Assembly (NCBI GenBank): GCA_018985235.1
Contig: JADGIG010000006.1
Coordinates: 1 to 64,000 of the forward strand
Direction: 5' to 3'
DNA from: Sanchytrium tribonematis
Lineage: Eukaryota > Sanchytriomycota > Sanchytriomycetes > Sanchytriales > Sanchytriaceae
DNA: 64,000 nt
Below are positions 10,118-20,229 of this stretch, one piece after another. A program made the translations under genes and the position numbers. Every line of letters begins with the position of its first letter. The stretch's first letter is position 1. Under the pieces are notes generated by a model. The model did no database searches and was not told the DNA's origin. It saw nothing but the letters and a program-made list of their open reading frames with translations.

Positions 10118-12077
10118 ATGGATCCGCTCTATGTATTAAAATTAAAATGTTGTTATCTTGAAGAACTTTTAGAAGAAAAGTATGATGGCCAGCAAGCTGA
10201 TCTATTGAAAGAAATTGCGGACTTAAAAAGTAGACTGAAAACTAAAGGAATTAATACATTAAAATTGGAATTACAAGAATACCTTCCAACAACTGATGAT
10301 GATAATCAATATATTGAATCACTTAAAACTTTGTTGTCAAATAAATCAACTCCTGAGCATAATGAACCAGAGGCTCAGAGACTTAAAGATTTGGATATAG
10401 AACTTAATGAATCTCGAGTATACATAAAAGAGCTGGAATCCATTAAAGCTCAATTTAAAGACGAAAACTATCAATTTGATTCGTTGCAGCAAGAAAAAAA
10501 AGAACTTGAAAGCAAGTACCTTGAATTACTTCAAAACTTTGAAGATCTGCAAATTAATCAAAATGATCCGCCATCTCCACTACTAAATAAGGGTAACGAT
10601 ACCTCAATTCTGATGGATACTTCACTAATAAAATCGCAAGAGATACAGCAAACTACCTTTCTCGACTCAAAATTAAATGAAATTTTGCTCATGATTTTAG
10701 ATTCACTAGAAGAAATGAAGTCACAACAGGGCCAATTTATTTTAGATAGTCTTGATCTAGAGATATCCAATTTGGACAAAGAATCTGAAGAATTTCTTGT
10801 ACTCACTGACATTGCGAAAATACTGAGAGAATTCAACTCGAAATTGTTATCCGAACTATCCGGAAATGAATCAAATCACATAGACAATACTGGAGAGGCT
10901 AGTGATTTACGCTTTGAAATTCAACATCTTAAACAATCCTTGGATGAACTTCAAAATGAAAACAAGAAGCTAAGAGAAGAAATTAACTCGGCTTCAACAA
11001 ATTTGGACTACAAGAGTAGTGATGAATATAAAAATTTGCAAGAGAAAGTAAAAAATTGGAAAATCCAAGTTATGCAAGCTATGAACGAGAAAGAAAAAGT
11101 CAATAGCACTCTGCAAGAGAATCTTGATTTACTTCGTAATGAGTTAAGTGAATGTTCCTCAAAACTAGATTATGAGCAAAACTTGGTCCAAAAGTATAAA
11201 GAAGAAGTAGAATTGCTGTTAACCCAACGAAAGCCCCTTGATGAAAATTTGGAAGAAAATGAAAATTTTTTGAGATGGAAGAAGGATTATGCCCATTTAA
11301 ATGAAGAGAATGTAAAATTGAAAAGTTATAATGAACAAATTAATAGCAGATTGACAGAAGTAATTGATAATGCAGAAAGTTTGAAAAAAAATATGGATAT
11401 GTACGAGCAAGAAATCCGCGATTTACTAGATAAGTTGGAGGTTGTAAAAGAAGAGAAGGAAAATTTGAATGAAATTCTAAGGGCCTTGAGCCTTAAACTG
11501 CAAGCAAGATTGACAGAAGAAGTAGATGATAAAAATATTCTTGAAAAGTACGAATTAATGATAAATGCCACAGAATCGTTTATAAACGAGCTCGAAGTGG
11601 ACAATGTACAACTTCATGATAGGGTCAGACAACTCGAACAACATATTGATATTGAAATTGGAAAAACAGAAGCAGAAAAATTACGCGCAGAAAAATTGGA
11701 AGACTTGCTTCACCAGAAAGAAAAAATTGTACAGGTAGATGTCGCTTATTTAGCTAAACCGAGAGAGCGTTCAAGAGCTTATCCGACTAAAGCAGGTCCA
11801 GTCAAATCAAATCAAACAATTGGCCGAACAGCGAAATATTTTTGGTTCAGACTTACAACTGAAATATGATGAGCTTGCTTTGAAGTATAAAAAGGTTTAT
11901 GAAGAATACCAAAAATTAAAGGACAGGTACAAGCAAAAGGAAAAGTCTGCAAAACGGTCCAGGTCAAAAATTAGAAACGTTCTTGAACATCAAATAATTC
12001 AGCCAAGGTCTCCTAATCAGTACGAGAATGTTATGCTGCAAGAAGCTTTGAAGGACCTGGAAAAAATTAAACAGTAA
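10118..12077 (+). CDS. Long coiled-coil protein of unknown family
   Basis: Roughly 645 residues, almost entirely Glu/Lys/Leu-rich heptad-type sequence. It begins MDPLYVLKLKCCYLEELLEE and is broken by a short Pro/Ser patch (NDPPSPLLNKG) near residue 155. A 19-nt intron (11735-11753, GTAGATGTCGCTTATTTAG) lies late in the gene. Splicing continues the coiled coil as KEKIVQ-LNRESVQELIRLKQ and on to a basic tail (KRSRSKIRNVLEHQ). Read-through gives a frame that loses heptads and stops. Start ATG 10118 is the first in-frame Met. Such proteins often serve as centrosome, Golgi or ciliary scaffolds, but nothing here decides which. Confidence 0.8.
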
Positions 12078-12139
12078 CTACAAGTAAATACCAAATATCG
12101 TTTTCTGAAAAAATTTGTCAAAATTATAGGAGACAAGGG

Positions 12140-13263
12140 ATGATTCGTCATTGTATCAAGCGCGGTATGAAAGAATTAAATTTTGGAGGATCTGTTGAAA
12201 AAGTATACGAAAGAGCTGATTATCCACCTGCAAAACTTGCAAAGACACTTGAAAACGATACCTTAGCCATTCTTGGCTATGGTACACAAGGTCGTGGCCA
12301 GGCTCTAAATTTGAGGGACAATCTGAAAAAAATACATGAAGCAGGTGGTAACACCAAGGTTGTACTAGGTTTGAGAAAAGGGTCTTCATGGGATCTTGCG
12401 CTTAAAGACGGCTGGACCCCAAACAAAGATTTACTTGAAGTTGACGATGCTTGCGACAAAAGTACAGTAGTGATGAACTTGTTAAGCGATGCTGGTCAAA
12501 AATCAAGTTGGCCACAAATCAAGAAACATTTAGAGAAAGGAAACAAAACTTTGTATTTTGCTCACGGTTTTTCAGTTGTCTATAAAGACCAAACAAAAGT
12601 TATTCCTCCTAAGAATATCGACGTAATTTTGGTCGCCCCTAAAGGCTCAGGCACTACCGTCCGTAGTTTGTTTCTTGAGGGAAGAGGTATTAATGCTAGT
12701 GTAGCTGTATTTCAAGATGTTAGTGGAAAGGCGTGGGAAAGAGCACTTTCTATCGGAACTGCTGTTGGAGCAGGTTATATGTATGAAACAACTTTTCAGA
12801 AAGAAGTTTACTCCGACTTGACTGGTGAACGTGGAGTGTTAATGGTACATATGATCTGATTTAGGGTGGTATATATGGGCTATTTAAAGCCCAATATGAG
12901 GTTTTAAGAGAGCGAGGACATTCCCCTAGTGAAGCCTTCAATGAAACTGTCGAAGAAGCTACTCAGTCGTTATATCCTTTAATTGGAGCAAACGGAATGG
13001 ACTGGATGTACGACAATTGTTCAACAACCGCTAGACGTGGTGCTCTGGATTGGTACCCAAAGTTTTACGAGGCAAATCTTCCTGTATTCCGCCAATTGTA
13101 CGACGATGTTGTTAATGGTGCCGAAACTAAGAGAACTTTAGATTTCAACTCCCAAAAAGACTACAGAAGTTTGCTTGAAAAGGAGCTCAAAGAGATCAGA
13201 GAACATGAGATGTGGAAAGCTGGCGTACAAGTAAGAAAGTTGAGACCGGAAAATGCTGAATAA
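12140..13263 (+). CDS. ILV5: Ketol-acid reductoisomerase (acetohydroxyacid reductoisomerase), mitochondrial type
   Basis: Second enzyme of valine and isoleucine synthesis; it isomerises and reduces acetolactate and acetohydroxybutyrate with NADPH. The nucleotide-binding loop LGYGTQGRGQALNLRD is at about residues 52-67, followed by VMNLLSDA, FAHGFSVVYKD, VAPKGSGTTVRSLFLEGRGIN and the metal/substrate region ERG...GHSPSEAFNETVEEATQ. A 20-nt intron at 12845-12864 (GTACATATGATCTGATTTAG) splits GVLM from GGIYGLFKAQYEVLRERGHSP. Splicing restores a yeast-like Ilv5; read-through stops after four codons. The N-terminus before the conserved RGMKELNFGG is only about eight residues, a very short presequence for a mitochondrial enzyme. 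Confidence 0.96.
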
Positions 13264-13308
13264 AACATTTGCCAAGTTTCAAAATTTAAAACACTAGTCG
13301 TTTTTCTA

Positions 13309-14579
13309 ATGTCCGCCGATAATCTTTTTCACATATCTCCAGATGCTGATCTCGTGGTACCACTTCTTTCGCCAGGAAGAAATTCTACCTTATCAAGAGA
13401 ACTAAATCGAAATTATTCAACTCAGTCATTTATATCTGAAAATTTTCGTGAGCATTCATCTAGAAAAACAATAGTATTACTTTTGAAATCATTCATAGGC
13501 ACTGGTGTCTTGTTCTTACCAAAATCATTCTACGACGCGGGATTGATTCCAGCTATTTTTTCCATGATATTTACAGCAGCCTTGTCATTTTACGGTGTAA
13601 AAATATTATTGAAATTAACTCTAATAAGCCCAGGAAGCTACTGGCAAATTGCAAATGAAGTGGGTGGGCCAAAAATGAAAAATTTTGTAGTTATAATGCT
13701 GTTTCTACTTCAGTGTGGCCTGGTTATGGCCTACACTTCATTTGTTGCATTTAATTTTACGTCTCTACTTTTCCAATATTTCGATTACAGCATTGATCCT
13801 TTATGGTTTATTATTCTGATAGCAGTTACTATGATACCAGTATGCTTTACTTCCAAACTAAAGAATTTTAGCATAATAGCATCACTTGGAAATATTTTCA
13901 TTCTTGTTACATTGGCAGCAGTGGTTGGGTATTCATTTCGGGAGATAGCAACAACACCCAAGGACATACTGTACTTTGGAAAGTGGAATAACACTTTAAA
14001 ATTTATGGGAACATGTAAATTTATTTTGATTTAGCAGTTTATGCATTTGAAGGTATAGGTCTCATTGTACCATTAGCGCAAACATTAGAAAATAGTCCCT
14101 CTTTTAGCAGAATAATGTATTACACTACTTGTTTCATTCTAACAATGTATCTGGGCTTAGGATTAGTCACGTCAATTGCATTCGGTGATAATGTGAAGCC
14201 AATCATATTTGAAAATTTGATAGGTGAGAGAATTGTAGGATGTTTGGTGTTTTTCTATAATTGTTCCGTGCTAGTTACAATTCCATTAACAATTTTTCCT
14301 GTATTCGAAATTGTGGATGAACTGGCGGAAGATGTAGAAAAAAGTCTCACCGTTTTACTCAAAGTGCTAATATTATCTTTATTATGCACATTTTCTTATA
14401 CGTTTTACGAACATTTGGACTTGTTAGTTTCTCTTTTAGGATCTTTTTGTTGTATCCCGTTGGGAATCATAATCCCAGGCTTGCTAGGGTATCAAATTGA
14501 AAAGAGCATTACAAATAGAATTTTAATTGGATGCGGTGCAGCACTTGTCTTTATGTCATTGGTAGTGCTCTTCGTGTAG
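13309..14579 (+). CDS. Amino-acid transporter of the AVT/SLC36 family
   Basis: A polytopic membrane protein of about 416 residues with roughly eleven hydrophobic segments, predicted to move neutral amino acids across the vacuolar/lysosomal or plasma membrane. The first segment contains LLKSFIGTGVLFLPKSFYDAG, the hallmark of vacuolar Avt3/4 and SLC36 (PAT) carriers. A 20-nt intron (14015-14034, GTAAATTTATTTTGATTTAG) interrupts the central segment. Splicing gives FMGTSVYAFEGIGLIVPLAQT, a family motif, whereas the unspliced frame stops inside the intron. It follows ILV5 by 45 nt on the same strand and converges on the FYR gene with 25 nt between stops. Confidence 0.9.
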
Positions 14580-14604
14580 CATTTGATTTAATAGAAAACA
14601 TTTA

Positions 14605-15397
14605 TTAAGTAAAGGATTGCGATATTTTGTTAATTTGTTCCAAACTGCTGCTTTTTTCTGGTGTGGTCGCACCTGACAAAGCATTCAGATCACTTCTGCT
14701 CCTTTTTGGGGCTTGAGTCATGAGTTGAAATGTTGGCTTTGTGTAATTTGCCAATGATTCAACACCCTAAATAAAATTAAAATACGGGTAAGTTGTTGAT
14801 GCAATAATTGATTAATGGTTGATTCAGACCGTAATATTCCATTCCAGATATTGATCTTGGCTTAGAGTTTCGAACGAGACCTGCCTTTGCCGCTACCTGA
14901 CTCCATACAATATTGGTCGTCTTTCCTTCAAAAAAATCTGCACAATCATCTGGTTTAATAATAAAATATGGACTTCCATCTCTTTCTTCAATACTGCACA
15001 AGTATTGTGTTGTACGCAATACGTCGATAGTTGATTGATAAGACCTCTTCACCGTATAGCCTAGTGGAAATATATGCTTTTCATTGTACCACCTGGCATC
15101 ATTTTTTATAGTTCCTATTTTCATTATGGTATACTGTCCCGATTTAAAAGGTGTTAACGGTACACCTTCCCCAGTCATAACGGGAATTTGGTGATGATAA
15201 ACAATTTTCTTATTCCTAGAATTCTTTTTTTGAGGCTTCTTTTCAGCAATTGGAATTGTAGTGATTTCGTGCAAAAGATCGTTACAAGTGTCGCTGACAT
15301 CTGAAAGGTCATCATCAAAATCGGCAAGTCTTTCAAATTGTAGAATTTTGTCTACCGCAGCTTCACGTTCTGCCCAAACGCTTTCCAGAGTTAACAT
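14605..15397 (-). CDS. FYRN/FYRC-domain protein (TBRG1-like)
   Basis: About 261 residues. After an acidic N-terminus and a basic patch comes SGQYTIMKIGTIKNDARWYNEKHIFPLGY and then KRSYQSTIDVLRTTQYLCSI, the FYRN module. FYRC follows (PYFIIKPDDCADFFEGKTTNIVWSQV). FYR domains pair with each other and occur in nuclear chromatin-linked proteins such as TBRG1 and the MLL/Trithorax family; no SET or PHD domain is present here. A 19-nt intron (14767-14785, sense GTATTTTAATTTTATTTAG) joins NNLP to GVESLANYTKPTFQLM and a Ser-rich tail. The first in-frame ATG is 15397. Confidence 0.85.
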
Positions 15398-15577
15398 AAT
15401 TATAAACAAGGAGATCTTATAAGCAACGATTTGTGACCTAACAAAAGAAAATATGAGGCCCTACTGATATCATTTGCGCCTGTTGTCATTTCATTCAATT
15501 TGTAAGTCCGGTGTTTTGAACGTCATGGGTATAAAAATATCATTCTGCGACGTGCATTAAATTGTATTTTTCGTTTT

Positions 15578-16118
15578 ATGACTAGGCCACACAAAATGAG
15601 TATTGACTGGAAAACTCTGTATGAACCAACATTTGGTAAGTTTGACTCTAGAAAATTTACTTGTAGATGTGGTGCGACTTTGACCAAGCCTGCAAAGTTT
15701 AATTGTCTGATGCACCTTCAGAATAGTTGTCCTTTGTTAACGCCACAACATTATCTATTAAGTGATTTGGTAAAAAAACTGGTACAATTGACTGTTAATG
15801 ATCCATTAGGATGGAGATATCGAGTAATGCAAGATGGGAGTAATTCTTTCTAATTTAGATGTTAGGTCAAAAAGACTGCCTGCCCACTTAAGTGCAACTA
15901 GTTATGGGTATGCCTGGACATGCTTCACCTGCCAAACCGTGCTGCCTTTGGATCAGAACATGGTCCTTCAACATATTCAAAATTGCGAATCATCATCTTG
16001 CCTAGTCAAAATAAGTTCAGATTGTAGAGGAAATGATGCGGCCTCGTTTGAAGCAGAAGGATTGAAAGCTGTAGACAAACATAGACTAATGGCTTTCATT
16101 ACCGATTTCCATGTATAA
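15578..16118 (+). CDS. Small protein with two zinc-finger-like Cys/His clusters, unknown
   Basis: About 173 residues after removing a 19-nt intron (15840-15858, GTAATTCTTTCTAATTTAG), which joins VMQDG to NVRSKRLPAHLSATSYGYAWTC. Two similar clusters are visible: FTCRCGATLTKP..C..H..C in exon 1 and WTCFTCQTVLPL..H..C in exon 2, each with spacing suited to binding one zinc. That suggests an internally duplicated C2HC-like finger. I do not recognise the family, so nucleic-acid or protein binding is only a guess. A second in-frame ATG at 15596 could be the start. Its stop lies 7 nt from that of the convergent gene. Confidence 0.7.
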
Positions 16119-16125
16119 ATTATAA

Positions 16126-16455
16126 CTATTTATTAATCTCTGTTTTAAGGTATTTTTTAATTCCTATCTTCACATCTCCCTCATTTTCATTTATTATAAG
16201 ACCAGCATCCTTATCGTATGCAAAAGTTTTTAATGTCTTATTAGGAACTACATATTTAACAGATTCCCCGTCAAAATATCTATATATAAGTATGTTTCTA
16301 AAGTTTTGACATGCAACGAAATAGCTGCCCAAACCAAAGGACTTTTTACATGAGATATTTCCCTCGCCAGCCAATGAATTTGGACTATCTGTCAACAAAG
16401 TAAGCAGTTGAACAAGCAAGCAGATAACCAAAAATGACTTTAGCAAAAATGCCAT
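16126..16455 (-). CDS. Small secreted protein, unknown
   Basis: The 109-residue product opens with a strong signal peptide (MAFLLKSFLVICLLVQLLTLL) and a probable cleavage just after. A short mature region follows with two cysteines (ISCKK, VACQN) and no membrane anchor. No family is recognised. Its start codon is only 31 nt from the oppositely oriented TRM61 start, so any shared promoter must be extremely short or lie inside one of the genes. An AATAAA on its sense strand lies just past the stop. Confidence 0.6.
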   Translation of the reverse strand: MAFLLKSFLVICLLVQLLTLLTDSPNSLAGEGNISCKKSFGLGSYFVACQNFRNILIYRYFDGESVKYVVPNKTLKTFAYDKDAGLIINENEGDVKIGIKKYLKTEINK

Positions 16456-16486
16456 GGTCTGGCCTTTTCGATTTTTTTAAAAATGG

Positions 16487-17305
16487 ATGAAACCATCATT
16501 CGGGGACACAGTGATTGTGAAGTTTGGTCTAGATTATGCCGCCGTAAAACTAGAACAAGGCAAAAGAATTATGAATAGGTATGGGGCATTTGCACATGAA
16601 GATATTGTAAAATTAAATTATGGAATGCGATTAAACGGTAAGCAAAAACATGGTCATTTATTAAAATTTACACCAATTCTTTGGTCAAAAGCACTACCGA
16701 ATAGGACCCAGATTATCTACCCATGTGACATGGCTCTTATTATCTCGAAATTAAACATCGGGCCGGGAAGTGTAGTAGTCGAGAGCGGTACAGGGTCAGG
16801 ATGCCTTTCACACGGCTTTTTAAATGCTTTAGGAAAAGAAGGACATTTATACACGTTTGAATACGATGAAATCAGGTACAATGAAGCGGCCAAGGAATTC
16901 AAATTACATGGACATGAAGGTCAAGTTTCAAGTTTTCATAGGGATGTATGTTTAAACGGATTTGACTTGGTTAATGTTGCGGATGCAATCTTTTTAGATC
17001 TACCATCGCCATGGGACTGCATTGAGTCGGCAAAAATGGCATTGAAGGAGGATCAACTCGGTAACATTTGCATATTTTCGCCATGTATTGAGCAAATACA
17101 AAAATCGCATGAGGTACTTTCACAACATGGCTTTACTACACTAAGGACTTTTGAGTGTTTATTGTACAACCATTCACTTCGGCCGGTCAAAATTCCTGAC
17201 TTGACGTCCTCTACTATCAAAGAGGTGAAGTATTCGAGTAAGTTCACTGAGCAGAAATCACACACTAGTTTTTTGCTATTTGGACAGCTGGAACTTTGCG
17301 AATAA
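16487..17305 (+). CDS. TRM61: tRNA (adenine58-N1)-methyltransferase catalytic subunit
   Basis: Catalytic half of the Trm6-Trm61 complex that makes m1A58 in tRNAs, including initiator tRNA. The N-terminal beta domain carries GDTVIVKF and RYGAFAHEDIV. The bridge LPNRTQIIYPCDMALII follows, then the SAM-binding core VVESGTGSGCLSHGF at about residues 97-111. Further on are YTFEYDEIRYNEA, HRDVC and the catalytic-site DLPSPWD. Length (272 residues) and motif order are typical. An out-of-frame ATG lies 4 nt upstream at 16483, so initiation depends on the 16487 codon. Single exon. Confidence 0.93.
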   Translation: MKPSFGDTVIVKFGLDYAAVKLEQGKRIMNRYGAFAHEDIVKLNYGMRLNGKQKHGHLLKFTPILWSKALPNRTQIIYPCDMALIISKLNIGPGSVVVESGTGSGCLSHGFLNALGKEGHLYTFEYDEIRYNEAAKEFKLHGHEGQVSSFHRDVCLNGFDLVNVADAIFLDLPSPWDCIESAKMALKEDQLGNICIFSPCIEQIQKSHEVLSQHGFTTLRTFECLLYNHSLRPVKIPDLTSSTIKEVKYSSKFTEQKSHTSFLLFGQLELCE

Positions 17306-17391
17306 ACTTTGGATTAATTTTTGATTGGTGTTTGTGATTGGTGAAACAATTTTGATTTTTCTCTTAAAGGGTTGGAGATCAGTTTTGTTGG

Positions 17392-17658
17392 ATGCTAAAA
17401 AGAAGTGTTGCTGTTTGGAATTTAAATGAGCTACCTTTGGACACTCCAACTCAAGTCCAATTGGATGTTAATAGCCAGTATGGTGAAATTACATTAATTG
17501 TCAGCCCACTCATAACCACTAAAATGTTGTATGAGCAGCTGGAAACTGTTGTAAATGGTCTCTCGCTCTATTTTGAGGATTTGAAATTGGAAAGCAACTA
17601 CACTCATCTTTATGAATTGGGAATAGTACATATGAAAAATAAAATTTGTATCAGGTAA
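17392..17658 (+). CDS. Short hypothetical protein, possibly ubiquitin-like fold
   Basis: The 88 residues (MLKRSVAVWNLNELPLDTPTQ...) contain alternating beta-like stretches: VQLDVNS, GEITLIVSP, then a helix-like LYEQLETVVNGLS, then LYELGIVHMKNKICI. That order is loosely reminiscent of a ubiquitin-like beta-grasp, but no diagnostic motif is present. Two inverted CCAAT boxes (ATTGG, near 17323 and 17337) lie 55-70 nt upstream, consistent with a promoter. It converges on an RGS gene with 25 nt between stops. It may be a real small gene, but function is unknown. Confidence 0.5.
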   Translation: MLKRSVAVWNLNELPLDTPTQVQLDVNSQYGEITLIVSPLITTKMLYEQLETVVNGLSLYFEDLKLESNYTHLYELGIVHMKNKICIR

Positions 17659-17683
17659 TTTTATTTCACATCTTTTACATCCA

Positions 17684-18730
17684 TTAAGTCGAGTAATTAG
17701 CATTTTCCAAATTCAAGTACGGAATTAAATTGTCCTGCACCAGCTGAGATATATGCTCGTGCACAAGTACTAATCCTTCTGGACTATCTAAAGCAGCCAA
17801 CTTATCTGCCTCATTAATGTTGAGTTGCATTGGCGAATCATCCCTAATAAAATCGTTGAGAATGTCCTGATATAGACTTGTAGAAGGACTTTCGCAATAG
17901 AACTCATATTTGTCAAGAAATTTAACGTTCTCTTCGCAAAAGAACTGCCTGGAAAGGCTTTTTAGTGTGTTAAAATCAAAAAATTGGCCATGTATGGGTA
18001 TATATTTCTTTGCTCTAATATTATGCAAAAGTAAAAACAGTAATGGGATCCAAGCAGCCCAGAAATGTAGATTTATCATGTGAATTACAAGACTCCACAG
18101 AGGTTGAAATTGTATGCCATAATTTAGAGTAATTGTAAACATAGTAAATAAGCAAGTTGAAATGCTTAGACCGATGAATTCGATCTTTAATCCAATTCTA
18201 TCTTTTACCTTCTTTTTGACCAGCATAAAAGAAAATAAAATGATTATAATTTGTGTAAAGAAAAGGGGTATAAAAAAGACTAATGCAAAAGGCTTTGTAT
18301 TAAATAAAGATTTACAACTAGCGATAAAGGCATCGTCCCGTGATGAGAAATAGTAGACTGTTGGCTCAACAAGTCTTAAAATATACAAAATAATTGGGAG
18401 TGCAATGGCGTTGCGTAATAAAAGAACATTTCTAATCCAAAATATTTTACAGACGGAACTCAAGTGTGGCGACTCTGTTACTAAGTATTGGTAAATATAA
18501 GTAACTCGAATTAACGCTATCGAGACTGTTAAGGTCCCGGCGATCATAGTAATTGTACATGCAAAATCAAATGTGGTCATTATTAGCCAAACCATTGCGG
18601 TTGATTGCTCTAAAAGAACCAAAAAAGGTCTTCTATTCCATATCACAATGTGTTTAATATTGTAAACAAGCAGTATTATGCTTACAACACACAACGTGGA
18701 GTAGCAAATACAAACCCAAAAAAGTAGCAT
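17684..18730 (-). CDS. Seven-transmembrane protein with C-terminal RGS domain (2 of 3)
   Basis: 348 residues. Seven hydrophobic segments occupy about residues 1-225 (IVIWNRRPFLVLLEQ after the first). A soluble RGS domain follows at about 235-340, recognised by LSRQFFCEENVKFLDKY and the terminal helices LVLVHEHISQLVQDNLIPYL. The product should couple membrane sensing to GTPase acceleration on G-alpha. It is the closest relative of the next gene, head-to-tail on the same strand. The pair shares the I-x-x-IVI-x-NR-(K/R)-P-(Y/F)-LV motif and RQFFCEEN, showing a local duplication. Single exon, unlike the RGS gene at 4138. Confidence 0.85.
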   Translation of the reverse strand: MLLFWVCICYSTLCVVSIILLVYNIKHIVIWNRRPFLVLLEQSTAMVWLIMTTFDFACTITMIAGTLTVSIALIRVTYIYQYLVTESPHLSSVCKIFWIRNVLLLRNAIALPIILYILRLVEPTVYYFSSRDDAFIASCKSLFNTKPFALVFFIPLFFTQIIIILFSFMLVKKKVKDRIGLKIEFIGLSISTCLFTMFTITLNYGIQFQPLWSLVIHMINLHFWAAWIPLLFLLLHNIRAKKYIPIHGQFFDFNTLKSLSRQFFCEENVKFLDKYEFYCESPSTSLYQDILNDFIRDDSPMQLNINEADKLAALDSPEGLVLVHEHISQLVQDNLIPYLNLENANYST

Positions 18731-18848
18731 AAAATTTCCTTCTAACAGGAGGGTTTCGTCGCTAAATTATGCGATAATTTTGTGAACCAATTGGGCTAAA
18801 ATGTTTGGATTTTCGATATCTATTGCAAAATTGTTTTATTACTTACAT

Positions 18849-19994
18849 TTAATTGTTATCAAATACCAGATCGTCTTGGCTTAGATAAGGAATCAAATTG
18901 TCCTTAACTAATAGAGTAACCTCGAGATAGACATCGTATAGTCCATTAGGGCTCTCAATAGCTTTTGTTCTGTGGTTTTCATCAATATTAACTCTAAATT
19001 CCGCATTTTTGCAAATGTATTTATCCAAAATGTCTCGGTAAAGTTCTGCACTTGGAAATTTAGTGTACTCATCATAAGCACTTAAAAATAGAATATTTTC
19101 CTCACAAAAAAATTGACGAGATACATCTTTGAGAAGACTATAGTTGTATAAATGCCCAAAAATGGGAAGAGACCTCCTTGAACTCATCTGTAATCTAAAT
19201 GTGATAATTAAAGGAAAGATGACACCCCAAAAATTTAAATTAAATACATGCAAAGCCACGTTTATAATAGGATTGATGTGAACAACGGTGTTAAAAACAA
19301 TATTGCTGAATACAATCAAGACCGACGTTAAAGCGAAACCTGTCATTTCATATTTCATTCCAATTTTGTCGTTTCTTGCACAAAGCATATTTGTGACGAA
19401 AATGCAAACTAAAAATATAACTATAAATGTTTGGATTGACCCAGATATGGTGTATACCGAATCTGTCAACTCGATGACTTCTGGACAAGAACTTAGTAAA
19501 ATATTATTCCCAGTTGAGATAGAATATATCAGCGGTTGAGCAATCCTCAGTATAGCAAGTAATATCATGAAGAATATAGCGCATCTAAAGTTGAGCCTAT
19601 TGCGGCTCCAAAATATATTGCATATTGTGTGTAAAAGTGAAAAATTTTGAGTTTGGGGTACTATCGTCTGATAAGTGTACATCACCCTTAAATAAACAAA
19701 ATAAACTGTAACAGTCGTAAATATCTGTGAAAAAAGACACGGTATGGTCAATACTAACATTATAACCCAAATCAGAGTTGAAATTTGCTCCGTGATAACT
19801 AGATAAGGTTTCCTATTATGAATAACTATATTTTGTATATTATAAATTAGTGCAGATAAGCTAATGCAAAAAACTATTCCAAAAGCGATGGGCAGCCATA
19901 TCGCTGACATTTTGTTTGAGGTGGAGATCGAAACGCAGATTGCAATTCGTTGCACAAAAATAGACAGCCGCATTTCAGACACAAAATTTATCAT
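18849..19994 (-). CDS. Seven-transmembrane protein with C-terminal RGS domain (3 of 3)
   Basis: Up to 381 residues, paralogous to the adjacent gene. The shared pattern is IQNIVIHNRKPYLV, seven membrane segments, then an RGS domain with DVSRQFFCEENILFLSAYDEY and DVYLEVTLLVKDNLIPYL. Comparison with the paralogue suggests translation may begin at the internal Met29 (MSAIWLPIAF, codon at 19910), because the first 28 residues have no counterpart. The stop is 118 nt from the start of the downstream paralogue, an arrangement typical of tandem duplication. Single exon. Confidence 0.85.
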   Translation of the reverse strand: MINFVSEMRLSIFVQRIAICVSISTSNKMSAIWLPIAFGIVFCISLSALIYNIQNIVIHNRKPYLVITEQISTLIWVIMLVLTIPCLFSQIFTTVTVYFVYLRVMYTYQTIVPQTQNFSLLHTICNIFWSRNRLNFRCAIFFMILLAILRIAQPLIYSISTGNNILLSSCPEVIELTDSVYTISGSIQTFIVIFLVCIFVTNMLCARNDKIGMKYEMTGFALTSVLIVFSNIVFNTVVHINPIINVALHVFNLNFWGVIFPLIITFRLQMSSRRSLPIFGHLYNYSLLKDVSRQFFCEENILFLSAYDEYTKFPSAELYRDILDKYICKNAEFRVNIDENHRTKAIESPNGLYDVYLEVTLLVKDNLIPYLSQDDLVFDNN

Positions 19995-20229
19995 GCTAGT
20001 AATGGATAAGTAATAATGCTATCCCAGAAAATCACTCATTTACACTCAACAAAACAACCGAAATTGGCGATGCAAGTCGTCGCGATTATTATTTGTAATT
20101 CTCATCTTTCAGCTAAAATCTTACATCCACACTATGACGTAAACCTGTGCTGATGGGAACGCTCTTGTTTAAATATCCTAAATATTCTCCAATTATTTTT
20201 CGGGTGCACGTATTTCCCCTTATTACTTT

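Noticed and set aside
12074-12139. An upstream exon supplying a longer mitochondrial presequence to ILV5
   Set aside because: A TATAG acceptor-like sequence exists just before the ATG, but there is no ATG between the previous stop and any suitable donor.
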